Shown one piece after another: positions 1-10,890 of a DNA stretch of 64,000 bases. The stretch is from Rosellinia necatrix. Lineage: Eukaryota > Ascomycota > Sordariomycetes > Xylariales > Xylariaceae. The notes beneath the pieces were generated by a model, which saw nothing but the letters and a program-made list of their open reading frames with translations, was not told where the DNA came from and made no database searches. A program made the position numbers and the translations under genes. Numbering within the stretch: position 1 is the stretch's first letter; each line of letters begins with the position of its first letter. The stretch lies in NCBI GenBank assembly GCA_021209875.1, contig JAGYVD010000006.1, positions 806,001 to 870,000 of the forward strand, read 5' to 3'.

Positions 1-416
1 CTCAATTCAGTTTGAGCTACTCCATCCATCTACACTACTCGCGTGGGTAGGTAAAGTAAAGCAAGTCTGTAATAGACGGCTCAAGCGATAGTTACTGGTC
101 CCGGCCAGCCCTTCCGCACGAAATGGATGCCACTTAACGACAGTTGCGAATGAATACGATACAGAACCTATTACTACATGTCTCTCGAGCCCTCGGTAGT
201 TGGCATTCTCCCCGATCCTGCGAGATGGGGGGTTACATGTCTGCATCACCACATAACCTCTCGGTGCGTGCGCGACCAACCACGAATTCTAGTGCATCAC
301 CCACTCCCCCCACCCCCCCCCCAGTTTATGTCTTTAGCTGGGATGCGCCACGCCACGCCGAGCTTATGCGCCGACGCTGGCCAGTCGCGGGTGCTGCTGC
401 TGCTCAGGCTGGGGCG
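1..416. other. 3' flank of deaminase gene
   Basis: No independent gene is supported here. The GC-rich part from 364 to 416 stays open on the minus strand in the alternative frame of the deaminase C-terminus and may belong to that gene (see the deaminase entry). A run of C around 306-321 lies in the flank. Confidence 0.4.
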
Positions 417-1709
417 TCAGCCGGCGCACGAGGTCCGGCACGCCGACGCGGTCGGCCATGCGGTCCGGGATGAGGTCGGGCGACACCGAGCGGAGGGGGG
501 GTACTCGGTCGCGGGCGTGGCGCGCAGCAGACGCGACGTCATGGGCTGGGGCGCCAGGATCGTCGGGGACTGGACCTCGTCGACGACGGTCTTGGGGATG
601 GGCGCCGCGGCGGCGGCGGGGCCGGTGCGGATGCTGGAGGGCAGGATCTGCTCGAACCCTTGGTCCCTCGCGACCTTCTCGATACTCTTGAAGTACTATC
701 ACACCGGGGGAGTGGTGGTTTGATTAGTACACGATACGATTGATGTCGGAGGGGGAAGGGAGGAGGGGGAAAGGGAAGGGGGGAGGACTAGGTATGTATT
801 TTTTTTTTCTCACCTTCACGGTCTTGACTTGGAGCTCCAATGTGGCATCCTCGTCACACACGATCATCGGGTGAGGGTGGAGCTGGAGGCTCGAGAGGGT
901 CCACATGTGGTTCACGCCCTGCTCGATGCACTTCTGCAGGGCCAGGGACTTGCGCGCGCCGATGATGATGATGACGACCTCCCTCGCCTCGAGGATGGTC
1001 TGCACGCCGACCGTTAGGGCCATCCTGGGGACCTTCTCTACGTCGTTGCCGAAGAAGCGGGAGTTGGCCAGGATGGTGTCGTATGCCAGCGTCTTGACGC
1101 GGGTCCTGGACGCCAGGCTGGAGCCGGGCTCGTTGAAGGCGATGTGGCCGTCCTCGCCGATGCCGCCGAGGAAGAGGTCGATGCCCCCGACGCGTTTGAT
1201 TTTCGCCTCGTACTCGACGCACTCCGCCTCCAGGTTGGGCGCATTGCCGTTCAAGATGTGCACGTTGTTCGGGTTCACGTTCACATGGGAGAAGAAGTGC
1301 TTCCACATGAAGGAGTGGTAGCTCTCGGGGTGGTCCCGCGGGATCCCCACGTACTCATCCTACGGTCGTGTGTTAAAAACCACGTACGATATACAAGTCG
1401 GGCATCAAGGGATTGGATTCATCATGATGCATACCATATTGAAGGTGACGACATTCTCGAATGAGATCTAGTGCATCGTTGTTAGTCAATTTATTATTCT
1501 ACCATCTTGTCTAAATGTCTAATACATACCACCCCAGCCTTGTATTTCTCAACCAATATCCTATACACACCAAGCGGGCTAGAACCGGTGGGTAATCCGA
1601 GTACGAACGGGTGTGTAGGGGTAGGGTTGAAGTGACGGATCCGGTCGATGATGTAATTGGCCACGTAAGAGCTGGCAGTCTCGGAGTCGTCGCGGATGAT
1701 GAGCCTCAT
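417..1709 (-). CDS. dam1: Glucosamine-6-phosphate deaminase (GlcNAc catabolism)
   Basis: Converts glucosamine-6-phosphate to fructose-6-phosphate and ammonia in the cytosol, the last step of GlcNAc use. Four exons fit on the minus strand: 1709-1530, 1467-1435, 1359-814 and 695-417, about 345 aa. The start gives [10 protein letters not shown], typical of the NagB family. The substrate loop GLPTGSSP is in exon 1, the NMDEY motif is split by intron 2, and the catalytic block [16 protein letters not shown] is in exon 3. The three introns (62, 75 and 118 nt) have GT and AG borders. In exon 4 the frame ends at 417, but a second frame open to 364 reads [14 protein letters not shown] and then a Gln-rich tail, which looks more like a natural C-terminus. 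The switch lies at a run of seven G at 495-501. The catalytic core is unaffected. Family identity is certain, the last 70 codons are not. Confidence 0.93.
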
Positions 1710-2486
1710 ATTGGCGATGTAGTATCTGAAACTGGAAGGTCTACCGGGGAAGAAGAAAAAAAGAGAGGGATAAAAAAAAAAAAAGGCCCTAATAGGTGGT
1801 ATCAAACACGAACTGAAACTAGACGTATTCGAGGATCTCGTGTTGGAGATGGAGAAAGTTTAGATTCTCTCGTAGACTCTCTCTCGTCTTTGGTTGGAGG
1901 GGAGGAGGGGGGGATTGTCAGAGGTCTGACAGAAGAGGAGCACGCAGTCAATACTAGTAGGCTTTCATGGCTACCTTGGCTACCTATTATGAGGGGTAGT
2001 CCACCATCCATTGTGGCAAGATAATGGATCATGGATCGTGGATCATGGATTGGATAATAGATAATGGATAACGGACAATGACAAAGGGCTTGTGGTGCTG
2101 ACAGCAGATCCCCCACGAGCGAGATGGAACGTTCAGTCTGTGTGAACCGTGTGAACCACGACCGCTCCACCGGCACACAGGCGCGAGAGGAGGCAGGATT
2201 GAGCCTGTCCGGTCCTGTCGTTGTTCCATTGTCTTGGACGCCATGGTGAGGGTGTGAAGCGCCGCCCAGGTCCACCGCATATCCGTTGAACGTTCCATTG
2301 TATCTCGCTGCTAGCTCCCTTTCCAGCGCCTCTGCCTTCTACGACAACGTCGCTCACGTGTGAGGCCAGTCAGTCATGTGGGACGATATGGCGTCTGGTT
2401 GGTCGATCAGCTCTGCCCGTCCTGTCAACCTGCCTTCTCCGGCGATCTCGGCATTATTCAGGGATCGCGGTGCCGTTAGGGACACT

Positions 2487-2608
2487 AGCAGGCCCGACAG
2501 GACTAACAGGTCTAACAGGTCTAACAGGTCTAACAGGTCTAACAGGTCTAACAGGTCTAACAGGCCTGGCAGGACTAACAGGACTAGTTAACAGGACTAG
2601 TTAACAGG
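2487..2608. repeat. 9-bp minisatellite, unit TCTAACAGG
   Basis: Six perfect copies of TCTAACAGG run from 2511 to 2564, flanked by degenerate copies. After it come two copies of a 13-bp derivative containing GTTAAC. It translates as an N-R-S repeat in one frame, but nothing supports a protein there. Confidence 0.9.
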
Positions 2609-3005
2609 ACCGTCCTTGTGTGTTAGTTAGTCGGTGCCTGGCACAAACGGGCTAATGCAAAGTTACCACGCTCCCGCAGCGGGAAACGAGCCAGGCGCCA
2701 GGTCCCAGCTCCCAGGTCCCAGCTACCAGCTCCCAAGGGCGGGATGGTGTTCGTGGCGATGACACACAGCTCGTCCCATGGCGTCGTCCCGTCTTGTCCC
2801 GTTTCGTCCTGTTTCGCCCTGTTTCGTCCTATACGTATACTGTATACATACCTCTCTCTGCCTGCTGCTGCTTCGAGAAACGGCGTGGAAGGGTTTATGC
2901 AAGTTGGCCACATCCAATATGGGTCTTAGACAGAGCCTCAAAGTCCGGATCCGGCATAGGGGTCCTCCATGAACTGCAGCAGCGGTCGCATAGGTTGCTA
3001 TTTAC

Positions 3006-3094
3006 ATGGTGTATGTAGGTACGCTATATGTATGTTATATATATGCCATATGTATGCCATATGTATGCCATACGTATGCTATATGTATATGCAT
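3006..3094. repeat. AT-rich tandem repeat, unit about ATGCCATATGT
   Basis: Imperfect copies of an 11-12 bp unit built from TATGCCATATG, itself partly palindromic, seen directly in the sequence. Confidence 0.75.
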
Positions 3095-3447
3095 TGGCCG
3101 CTCGCATTTTTAGAAACGGGCGGGATCGATGTTGCTTCGATTTATTGACCTTCTGCGTGCTTCTCGGCCCAGGCACAATATTGCAATTTGTATATGAACC
3201 CATGGGGAGACCCGGGACTGTGATTCGTAGATAGTGATGATGGGTTTATTGCGTAGCATTGGGGCACGCCCGCCCGCCACTGGACCACCGGCTCGCAGGG
3301 AGCGGGACGGAGATCTCCTTTTTTTTTCTGCTGCAATTTTGGAGATCACCAGCCACAGTGCATGGGTGACAGGGGTCGTCGAACACGCGCGGAATGCTTA
3401 TTATTGCTTGGTTGTTGGAAAGGTTCCAGCCTCATCAAACGCTCCTC

Positions 3448-3505
3448 GATTGTTGTTGTACTACTTGTTGTACCACTTGTTGTACTACTTGTTGTACTTG
3501 TTGTT
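3448..3505. repeat. 12-bp tandem repeat, unit CTTGTTGTACTA
   Basis: About four to five imperfect copies of CTTGTTGTACTA, seen directly. Confidence 0.75.
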
Positions 3506-3587
3506 TACGATTCGATGTGTCGTTTATAGTTTATACGTACCATTATTGCATAACTACCTAGGTAGGTACTTTTAGTCTTGTTCTTTC

Positions 3588-3596
3588 TTTTGTGAC
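3588..3596 (-). promoter_or_regulatory. Candidate Ndt80-type middle element (MSE)
   Basis: The minus strand reads GTCACAAAA, a full match to the yeast Ndt80 consensus gNCRCAAAW. It lies in the divergent region between deaminase and hexokinase, both expected targets of the Ndt80-like regulator at 10891-12472. A nine-base degenerate match can occur by chance, and the site preference of RON1 proteins is assumed here from yeast Ndt80. Confidence 0.3.
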
Positions 3597-4090
3597 CTCA
3601 ACAACCGATAACAATGTACAAGTAAGGTCCTAGGTAGTTACACTACTAGACCTGAATGGCACTACTATTGGCCGAAGTAAGCAGGCAAGGAGGCAATAAT
3701 TACACACACAATATGAGAAAAGAGAAGGGAAAAGTCGTGGTTGGCGCGGTGTGGCTTATACAATCCAATCGTTCCCGAGATGATCCCTGCCCCTTTAAAT
3801 GATGCTACTACAAGTGGTAAAACCGCGTCTGGTAACAAGCACAAAGTCTACTTCCCGGCCCCTACAACGTTACATCACATTCCAACTCCCTAAACTCCCG
3901 CCTCGCCGCTCTGGAGAGGAACGATGCACAACACGCACGCACACGGTAAGACGCTTGCTTCTTTCTCCAGGCGGCTGTCCAATTGGCGCCCACCAAACCT
4001 GGTTACGCCTCCAACCTTGTCTGGTCACTCCTGGTTCGTCCTGTTCGACGGTTGTTGGTGTCCATCGACCCTCTGATTCTGATTTTACTA

Positions 4091-4141
4091 GTGGTGATGG
4101 TGATGGTGGTGATGGTGGTGGTGGTGGTGTTGGTGGTGGTG
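4091..4141. repeat. GGT/GAT trinucleotide microsatellite
   Basis: Uninterrupted series of GGT with interspersed GAT triplets, seen directly. Confidence 0.85.
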
Positions 4142-4825
4142 CCTGCTGCTGGCTGTTGTTGGCGTTGCTCCGGCGCTGCTCTAGTCTCACTTGGTTCAAG
4201 TAGGTACCTAACCTACCTATGTAATCCCCCCTTCCCTCCCCAGTATAGGCCCTAACTACTGTACGCTATCTTACAACTATACGAAACCGATCGTGGGCAG
4301 CCGATCAATCGTCAATCCATCCGGCACGCAACCCAGCAGGCAGTCCCAGTAACTAACGGCGTCTTCCGCTAACGCCACGGGGAGCACCACCCAGAAAGTC
4401 ACCTGCCTAGGCCAGCATTCCTGGCGACGACAGATCTCCCATCCCCCCCGTATTGATTGATTGTGCCATCCGGCCCTGTGCCCATCCTATTCGGCCCTGC
4501 CAACGACCAGATTCTCCCTGCCCCCTCTAACCCAGTCTGCTCTCTTGCCGTTAATAGATAGGAACTAAAGCCTTCGGGCGCCACTGTTTTGGCCCATAGC
4601 TCTGTCCGTAGCTTGGTAACTTCGGCGGGAAGATCCATTCCTCTTGTTACAGCAGGGGTCCTCTATCGGCGCGCGGACACATTTTCGTATCATGCACATC
4701 CGCGTTTGTCCGTCCGCCAGTGATTGATTGTGCCGTTCCTGTTGTTACCTGCTGTTAGTCCGTCGTTGTCGTCGGGTTGTTATTGTTGAATACGTGTGTA
4801 TACGTGAGTGTACGTACCAACTGAC

Positions 4826-4916
4826 CACTATCCTATACTATACTATACTACAACTACGCTACACTACGCTACATTACATTACACTACACTACACTACACA
4901 CTACATTATACTACAC
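4826..4916. repeat. ACTAC/ATACT pentanucleotide repeat
   Basis: Runs of CTATA, CTACA and TTACA pentamers, followed about 35 bp later by a CT-rich tract around 4951-5010. Confidence 0.85.
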
Positions 4917-4949
4917 GATCAAGTTGTTGCTTTCAACTGTTTGCTTGGT

Positions 4950-4980
<31 letters not shown>

Positions 4981-5700
4981 TCCCTCTCCCTCTCCCTCTC
5001 CACCTCGTTCTCCCTATTCGTCGGCGTCTTGACTTGCACATTTGTTGCACATTTGTTGCACATTTGGAGGGTATCATCATCATCTTCTACCAAAACAAGC
5101 CCCCTTATTCATACGCCTGCATACAGTTACTTCGTCCCGAGCGCCAGCCACTCTTCTCATTCGTTACCCGCTAGATTACATAGCATTGTACCTACTTGTC
5201 TTACCACCTGCACATCATTCGCTCGTATATTGCATCACCTAGTCGTGCAGTAACTTGCCTATTGGGGTCGTTCGTTGCCCTGAGCCGTTACCCGCGTTTC
5301 TTGTCCAGGTTCGTGCGGGCTCTGCGGTTGGCCCTTCGTTGTCGTCTCGTCTCGTCTCTCGAGTTTGTACATGGTCCAGATCCAACCACCGAACCCTCCA
5401 TCAGCGTCGACATACACCGCTGCTATTGTACCGGCAGGTCCCATTTCTCCCGCCCCGGCCCTTTTGCCGCCTATACGAGTCTCGACGCGGCCCTCTGGGC
5501 AACGTACAGCATAACGCTCGCTTGCCTCCATCCCGCATGGTCCCTTTACGTTGCTTCCTATTCCAAGACATGGCAAGCATTGTCTGAGAGGTAGATCTCA
5601 TTTCTAATCAGCCTCTCTCTCACTCAACCACCCCCCCCCTCCCCTGTTCCCGTGTTGTGTTTATTCAGGACTTGCCGTGTCTCAACACTTATGTTTTAAA

Positions 5701-5707
5701 TATATAT
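5701..5707 (+). promoter_or_regulatory. Possible TATA element of the hexokinase gene
   Basis: TATATAT, in the context TTTTAAATATATAT, lies about 70 nt before the chosen start codon at 5775. Position and composition fit a core promoter, but AT-rich words are common in these spacers. Confidence 0.25.
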
Positions 5708-5774
5708 CATCCCCCACCCCCCGCCTCCAAAGAAGAAGAAAGAGAGAGAGAAAGATTGTTCTTTCCCCCTTGTC

Positions 5775-7643
5775 ATGCGGCCACTCGTTTCTGCAATGAC
5801 GACCTTAAGAAAATCACTGCTGGCGGCCCTCAAGTCGTTCCTGCGGGGCAAGTCGTTCTTACAGGCCCTGTTGGCGTTTTGGATCAGCCCCCAGAAGTTA
5901 AGGGATCAACGGGATAATGACAGCACATTCTGCGTTACCAGGACCATTGCGGAGTTTCTGAGGGAAGCGGAGGAGCTGCTGCTACGCCCGATCGAGGGGG
6001 GGACAAGCTGAAGACGTTCTCCATAAACCTCAAGGCTCAGTTCCGCGAGCGGTTACAATCGCACCCCGAATGTATGCTGCCGTCCTTCAACCACCTCCTG
6101 CCCACGGGGAAGGAGGTTGGTCGATACCTGGCCCTTGATGTCGGAGGATCAACATTACGGGTTGCGCTGGTCGAGCTGCGGGGTCGGGAAAACAAGGGAA
6201 AGGAATGTGAGATCATACGGATGAGCAGCTTCAAGATCACGCCAGAGATCAAGAGGCTCGAGGGCATGGCTTTCTTCGACTGGATGGCGATGCGGATACA
6301 CGAAGTAATTCACAAGGACGCGATAGCAAAACACCCAGGACCCCATACCTCTTGGTCTGGCGTGGAGTTTTCCGGTCGAGTAAGTTCGTCTTTTGCCATA
6401 TGTATCCTTACACATGTACTAACGTTTTCCTCCCAAGACAAGTATCATTAGGCGGCGGTCTATTGATGGGCATGGGTAAAGGCTTCCTCGCCACCAACGG
6501 CCTGTTGGGTCAGGATCTGGGCGAGATCCTCAAGTTCGCCTGCCGGAAGCACGGCCTTAACGTACAGGTCGCCTCCATAATCAACGACGGCACAGCGACG
6601 CTCTTATCACGGGCCTACACGCACGCCGAGACACGATTCGGCCTCATCCTGGGCACGGGAACAAACATCGCCGTCCACCTCCCGGTGTCGGCCATCAGCC
6701 GCCACAAGTACGGCGTGCGGCCCGAGAGTTGGTTCGACTCGGCCGACCACGTCATCGTCAACACCGAGCTCGGCATGTTCGGGCACGACATCCTCCCCCG
6801 AGACCCGGTGGGACGAGCTCCTCAACGCCTCGCACCCGCGCCCCGAATTCCAGCCTCTGGAGCACTACCTGAGCGGCTACTACCTGGGCGAGATATGCCG
6901 GCTCGCGATCGTCGAGGCGGTCGAGACGGCAGGCCTATTAGGCGGCGAGTTACCGCCCTCGCTCGTCGACCCGTACTCGCTCGACACCGAGACCCTCTCA
7001 CGGATGGAAGCGTGAGTACCACCCTTCCCTCCTCCTCCCCCCTCCCCCCCCCCTCCCTCTCCCCCGCATGTAAAAACCCGCACCCATCCCATCAACACCT
7101 CCCCCAACCCTCCCCCCAACCCCAGAAAGCCAAGGCTAACTCGCAAATCCACAACACACAGTGACACCTCCACAACGCTCGAGAAGGCCCTAGTGGCCTT
7201 CACATCCGCGCACCCGAGCGCCGCCAGCCCAGCCGACATATCCGCGATCCGGACGCTGGCGTCGCTCGTGTCGCGGCGGTCGGCGGCGCTCCTGGGCGCG
7301 GCCGTGTTCTCGCTCTGGGAGCTGCGGCACGAGGCCGCGCTCGAGCAGGCCGCGCGCTGCCCCAGCGAGAAGCCGTCGTCATCTTCCTCCTCCTCCGCGG
7401 GGGGCTGCACCGACGCCGGAGGACCTCACGACGCCGCCGCACACCAAGGTCGCCTTCACGGGGTCCGTCATCGAGCGGTACCCGGGCTACCTCGCGCGGT
7501 GCCAGGCGCACGTCGCCGCCCTCGCCGCCGGCTCCCGCCACCCGGCCCTCGCCGCCGGCTCCGTCGACCTCGTCCCCGCCGTCGAGAGCTCCCTCATCGG
7601 CGCCGCCGTCGCCCTCGGCTGCGCGCTCGCCTGCCCCTCATAG
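5775..7643 (+). CDS. hxk3: Hexokinase family, GlcNAc-type (HXK3-like), reading frame broken
   Basis: Expected to phosphorylate GlcNAc, as for HXK3 in the T. reesei cluster. Three exons are visible: 5775-6379, 6438-7011 and 7162-7643. Introns are 58 nt (GTAAGT, branch TACTAAC) and 150 nt (GTGAGT). ATG 5796 is an alternative start. Hexokinase signatures include LALDVGGSTLRVALVELRG, PLGLAWSFPVE, GGLLMGMGKGF, INDGTAT, FGLILGTGTNIAVHLPVS and NTELGMFGHDILP. These lie in different frames. The frame must shift at the G7 run 5996-6002 (one base short), at the C4 run 6341-6344 (one extra), at about 6800-6802 (one extra base before ACC CGG TGG) and at the G6 run near 7398-7403 (one extra). The segments in order total about 550 codons, a normal hexokinase length. 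Either a young pseudogene or a draft-assembly artefact. Family identity is certain, function is not. Confidence 0.85.
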
Positions 7644-10600
7644 TTTTGTTCATTCTCTCTCTCTCTCTCTCTCTCTCCGCTTGTTTTTTTTTTCCTCTCC
7701 TCTGCTGACGTGAGGCTTTGGGGGAAGGGAGGGGGACGTATATACCCACAATTGCTCGAAAACTCATTGAACCCCCGTTTTTTTTTTTTGGTTTTGGTTT
7801 TGGTTGTTCTGTTTAAAGGGCCAGGAGGAGCGGAAAGCAACGAGTATTTGACGGCATTCAAACCAAATTCATCGGAAAACGAAAGACAAAGGAGTAAACA
7901 AGTAGTTGGGTGTTGTAGAAGACCTTTTTTTTTATTGTTATTTTTTTTATGATGGAGCGCGCATGTTTCCTCTCTAGGGTAGAGCGGTTAGAGCGTAAGG
8001 AGCGCATGATCCCGCTAATGCATTTTTTTGTTGCTCGTTTTAGCTGCGGATATACCACAATGATGGATGTATTTCCCACGTACATTAGCAATAACACATA
8101 CTGGTCTAAAATGACTCCGTCCCTTACTAGATTAGCCATACCTATATCTTAACTTGGTGTTGGAGGGAACCTAGGTGTCTTCAATATCAATAATGCGGCT
8201 ATACTCTTATAACAACCACTTCCCGTATGCTTTTACGATGGTTTGAACTTAAGATTAACTTTTGAAATGTCGTCGCCTTATATGAAATATATGCATATGT
8301 CAAACGCACATCCATCTAGCATACGCCCTATAAGTGGGAATGGTCAGGCGAATGGTTATGTTCGCGACAAGCATCATCTATGATAAAGTGCTTTATTCTA
8401 AACAAGTAGGCAAGGCAATATATCAATAACCCGATTTCATTGTATATGCTCCCTTGTTGCATGAACTATTCGTCATGTAGATAGACGATGCCTTCCGTAT
8501 AAGAGAACAGAGTGGCACTCGTCCCTCTAGCCAGATGACCAGAAACTTCCATTGGTATATTCCCCCGGAGGGCCGAACAACACATGACATCTCTCACTTT
8601 GCTATCTCAAGTCCCCGGACGGGGGGACGGCGAAGCCAGAACATCCGACCCCTTCACATGGCAGGTTGAGCCGTCCCTTACAGCAACACAGCAAGAAATG
8701 GGCAAGGTAGGGCGCTGCCAGTCCATAACCTCACCATCAATAATACACCGTCTTTCATATACCCCACATTATCTTTATTATATACATACATTCAATACGA
8801 CTGTCTCATACAACGTTCATATCATGATACATATATAAATATTATGGTCTTTTCATAAAGCGTACAGCTGACTGTCGATCAAATGTTAAAATGCCCGCCT
8901 ACCTTGGTAATGCTGCTCTATGTTTGGTCGTGTGATGCTATAATGCTGCAGTTCTTTTCTATGGCGGGGTTGAGTTATTCTTTTGGTCGCTTATCTACCC
9001 CTATAGATCGTCCTGGAGTGTTATGGCCAGCGTGGGTATGCTACCATATCCCTTGAATTTTGTTTTGATGTATAGACCAGCGATCGGCATAACCCCCCTT
9101 AGAATCATCATGTTTATTACTACGTTGCGGCATTCCGAGGAGGACGATGATACCCACTGGACCTGGGTGGAACATCTCCCGCCCCGGTACCCTAATCGCC
9201 TCTTTAAGTTTGGATCTCGCTCACTTTTTACTTACGCCCACAGGCTCTCGCTCGGCCAGAATTCAGATAAAGCCCGGAAATCCCGAAGCCAAGACGGCCG
9301 TCCGAACGGCATATGACCTGACCCCCTTTTAGTAACGTTTCCAGGCCACCTACCTAAGGTATGCCGTCGGCCACCAAAAGTTAGGGTCGTATGCCGAGAT
9401 GAAAAGAAGCTTGATTTCCCCTCGCTGGGGTAGCCGGTGCCACCTATCAGAGGATACAGTCCAGACAGAGAGAGGAAATCATCGACGGGAGGCCGCCCAG
9501 AAAAGAATCTTCGTCGAGGAAAGGGAAAGCAGATCTTCACACAGGTGGACTCCTCCGCAAAGTAACGCTACTTTGCTATCTTGACATTTAGGTAAGTAGG
9601 TATAGAGAGTCCACACACTTCCAGAGAACCCCCTCCCCACCTCCCTCTATTGCTCGATCTAGGGGTTCCACTCACAATGGGGATAAAAGACGATGCTTCC
9701 CCCCCCCCGGCTAATAGAATGCAAAGCTATATACATAGCAGGGCCTCTTGATCCATTTCTCGTGCACGGCCCGTTTTCTATATTGGGTATGTCGTTACGA
9801 CGGGACTGCTAGGGCAAGCGTATAGGGCTTGAAGGAACTATTATTTCGCCCTTTCAAACGAACCATAAACACACTGCAAAATCCTGTTTAGGAGGAGGGG
9901 AGGATGGAAAAGATCCATCTGAGTGCAGCTACTCCCATCCCTACCCTGGCATAAGTGCTATACATGTAGCATATGCAGGCGACGGCGAACTAAATAAACG
10001 AATACATAGGTATGTACGCACATTTCTATTTTCGATATGGTATAGAGAGTGACGGGAGACAGTGAGTGTGGAATACCAGGTACCAAAGGAGCTATGGGCG
10101 CTCATCACCACCATCGTTGCCCACCCATTTCGGCCGACGTACCCAGCGAGTCCGGTATTCCTTGGGAGCATTGGCGAAGATGCTGAGCACGTGCCTAGGA
10201 AAAAACGAGGCCGTTAAACCACGTCGGGATCAACGGTATATAAGCGGCCCACCACACCGCAACGGCATAGTAATAACATGCTATGTCACCAGGACAGGTG
10301 CGAAGATGGCGCGATATAGCTCCACATCGACAACAGGAAAATCAAAGAATATCAAGGGGTATATTGGGGTTGCATATAACAACCAACCTCTCTTTGAATA
10401 CCTATGTCCCGATCCCAAGTGCGGCAATTTAAACATCATAAAAAACAGCAGAGAGAAACATGACATCCGACAAGTTCCTCCGGTATACTACATAAAGCCA
10501 AATAACTCACTCGTCGTCCGACTAACCATGCACAAGATCAATACCCTTGCGAATAGGATAAGATAGCGCGAATTTTCCTCATCGTGCCGCCCAAAAAAAC

Positions 10601-10890
10601 AAAAAAAAACAAAAAAACCACCATGGTCTCATGCGGTTGTCGTGAATAAACCGTCTCTCATTCCATCTTCGGATTGTGCTTGCTCGCTCGCTCGCTTGCT
10701 CTCTTCGAATCATGAGGCTGAAGATGATGTTATTCTGCTGAGAAATATCTCTTCGACTTGCTCCGTATCTGTTGTGCTTTGATCTCTTGTGGTAGGGCTA
10801 TATGATGAACAAGATGTGGGCGATAAACCGTATCGACAAGCGGCATCCTGGAATGGGTCAGTAATCGTTCAAGCGGTCTCTCTATACGTG
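7644..10890. other. Intergenic region between hexokinase and RON1 3' ends
   Basis: About 3.2 kb with no gene I can support. It starts with a CT tract (about 7655-7678) and T-rich and GTTTTG stretches. The rest is AT-moderate sequence with short chance ORFs that lack motifs or a credible intron structure. Confidence 0.5.

Larger units (their letters stand above)
1710..5774. other. Divergent intergenic region between deaminase and hexokinase
   Basis: About 4 kb between two divergently transcribed cluster genes, so it should hold both promoters. I see no supported gene and no membrane-transporter-like ORF. It contains a 9-bp minisatellite (2487-2608), AT-rich and GTT-rich short tandem repeats (about 3006-3094 and 3448-3505), GGT and ACTAC microsatellites (4091-4141, 4826-4916), a CT tract (about 4951-5010) and a consensus Ndt80-type site at 3588-3596. 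Confidence 0.5.

Noticed and set aside
2376..2591. Plus-strand ORF with an N-R-S repeat
   Set aside because: The repeat is the translation of the 9-bp minisatellite. No start context, introns or conserved flanks support a protein.
10066..10566. 166-codon plus-strand ORF with a CPDPKCG stretch
   Set aside because: No recognisable domain, atypical composition, and a single Cys pair is not enough for a zinc site. Treated as chance.
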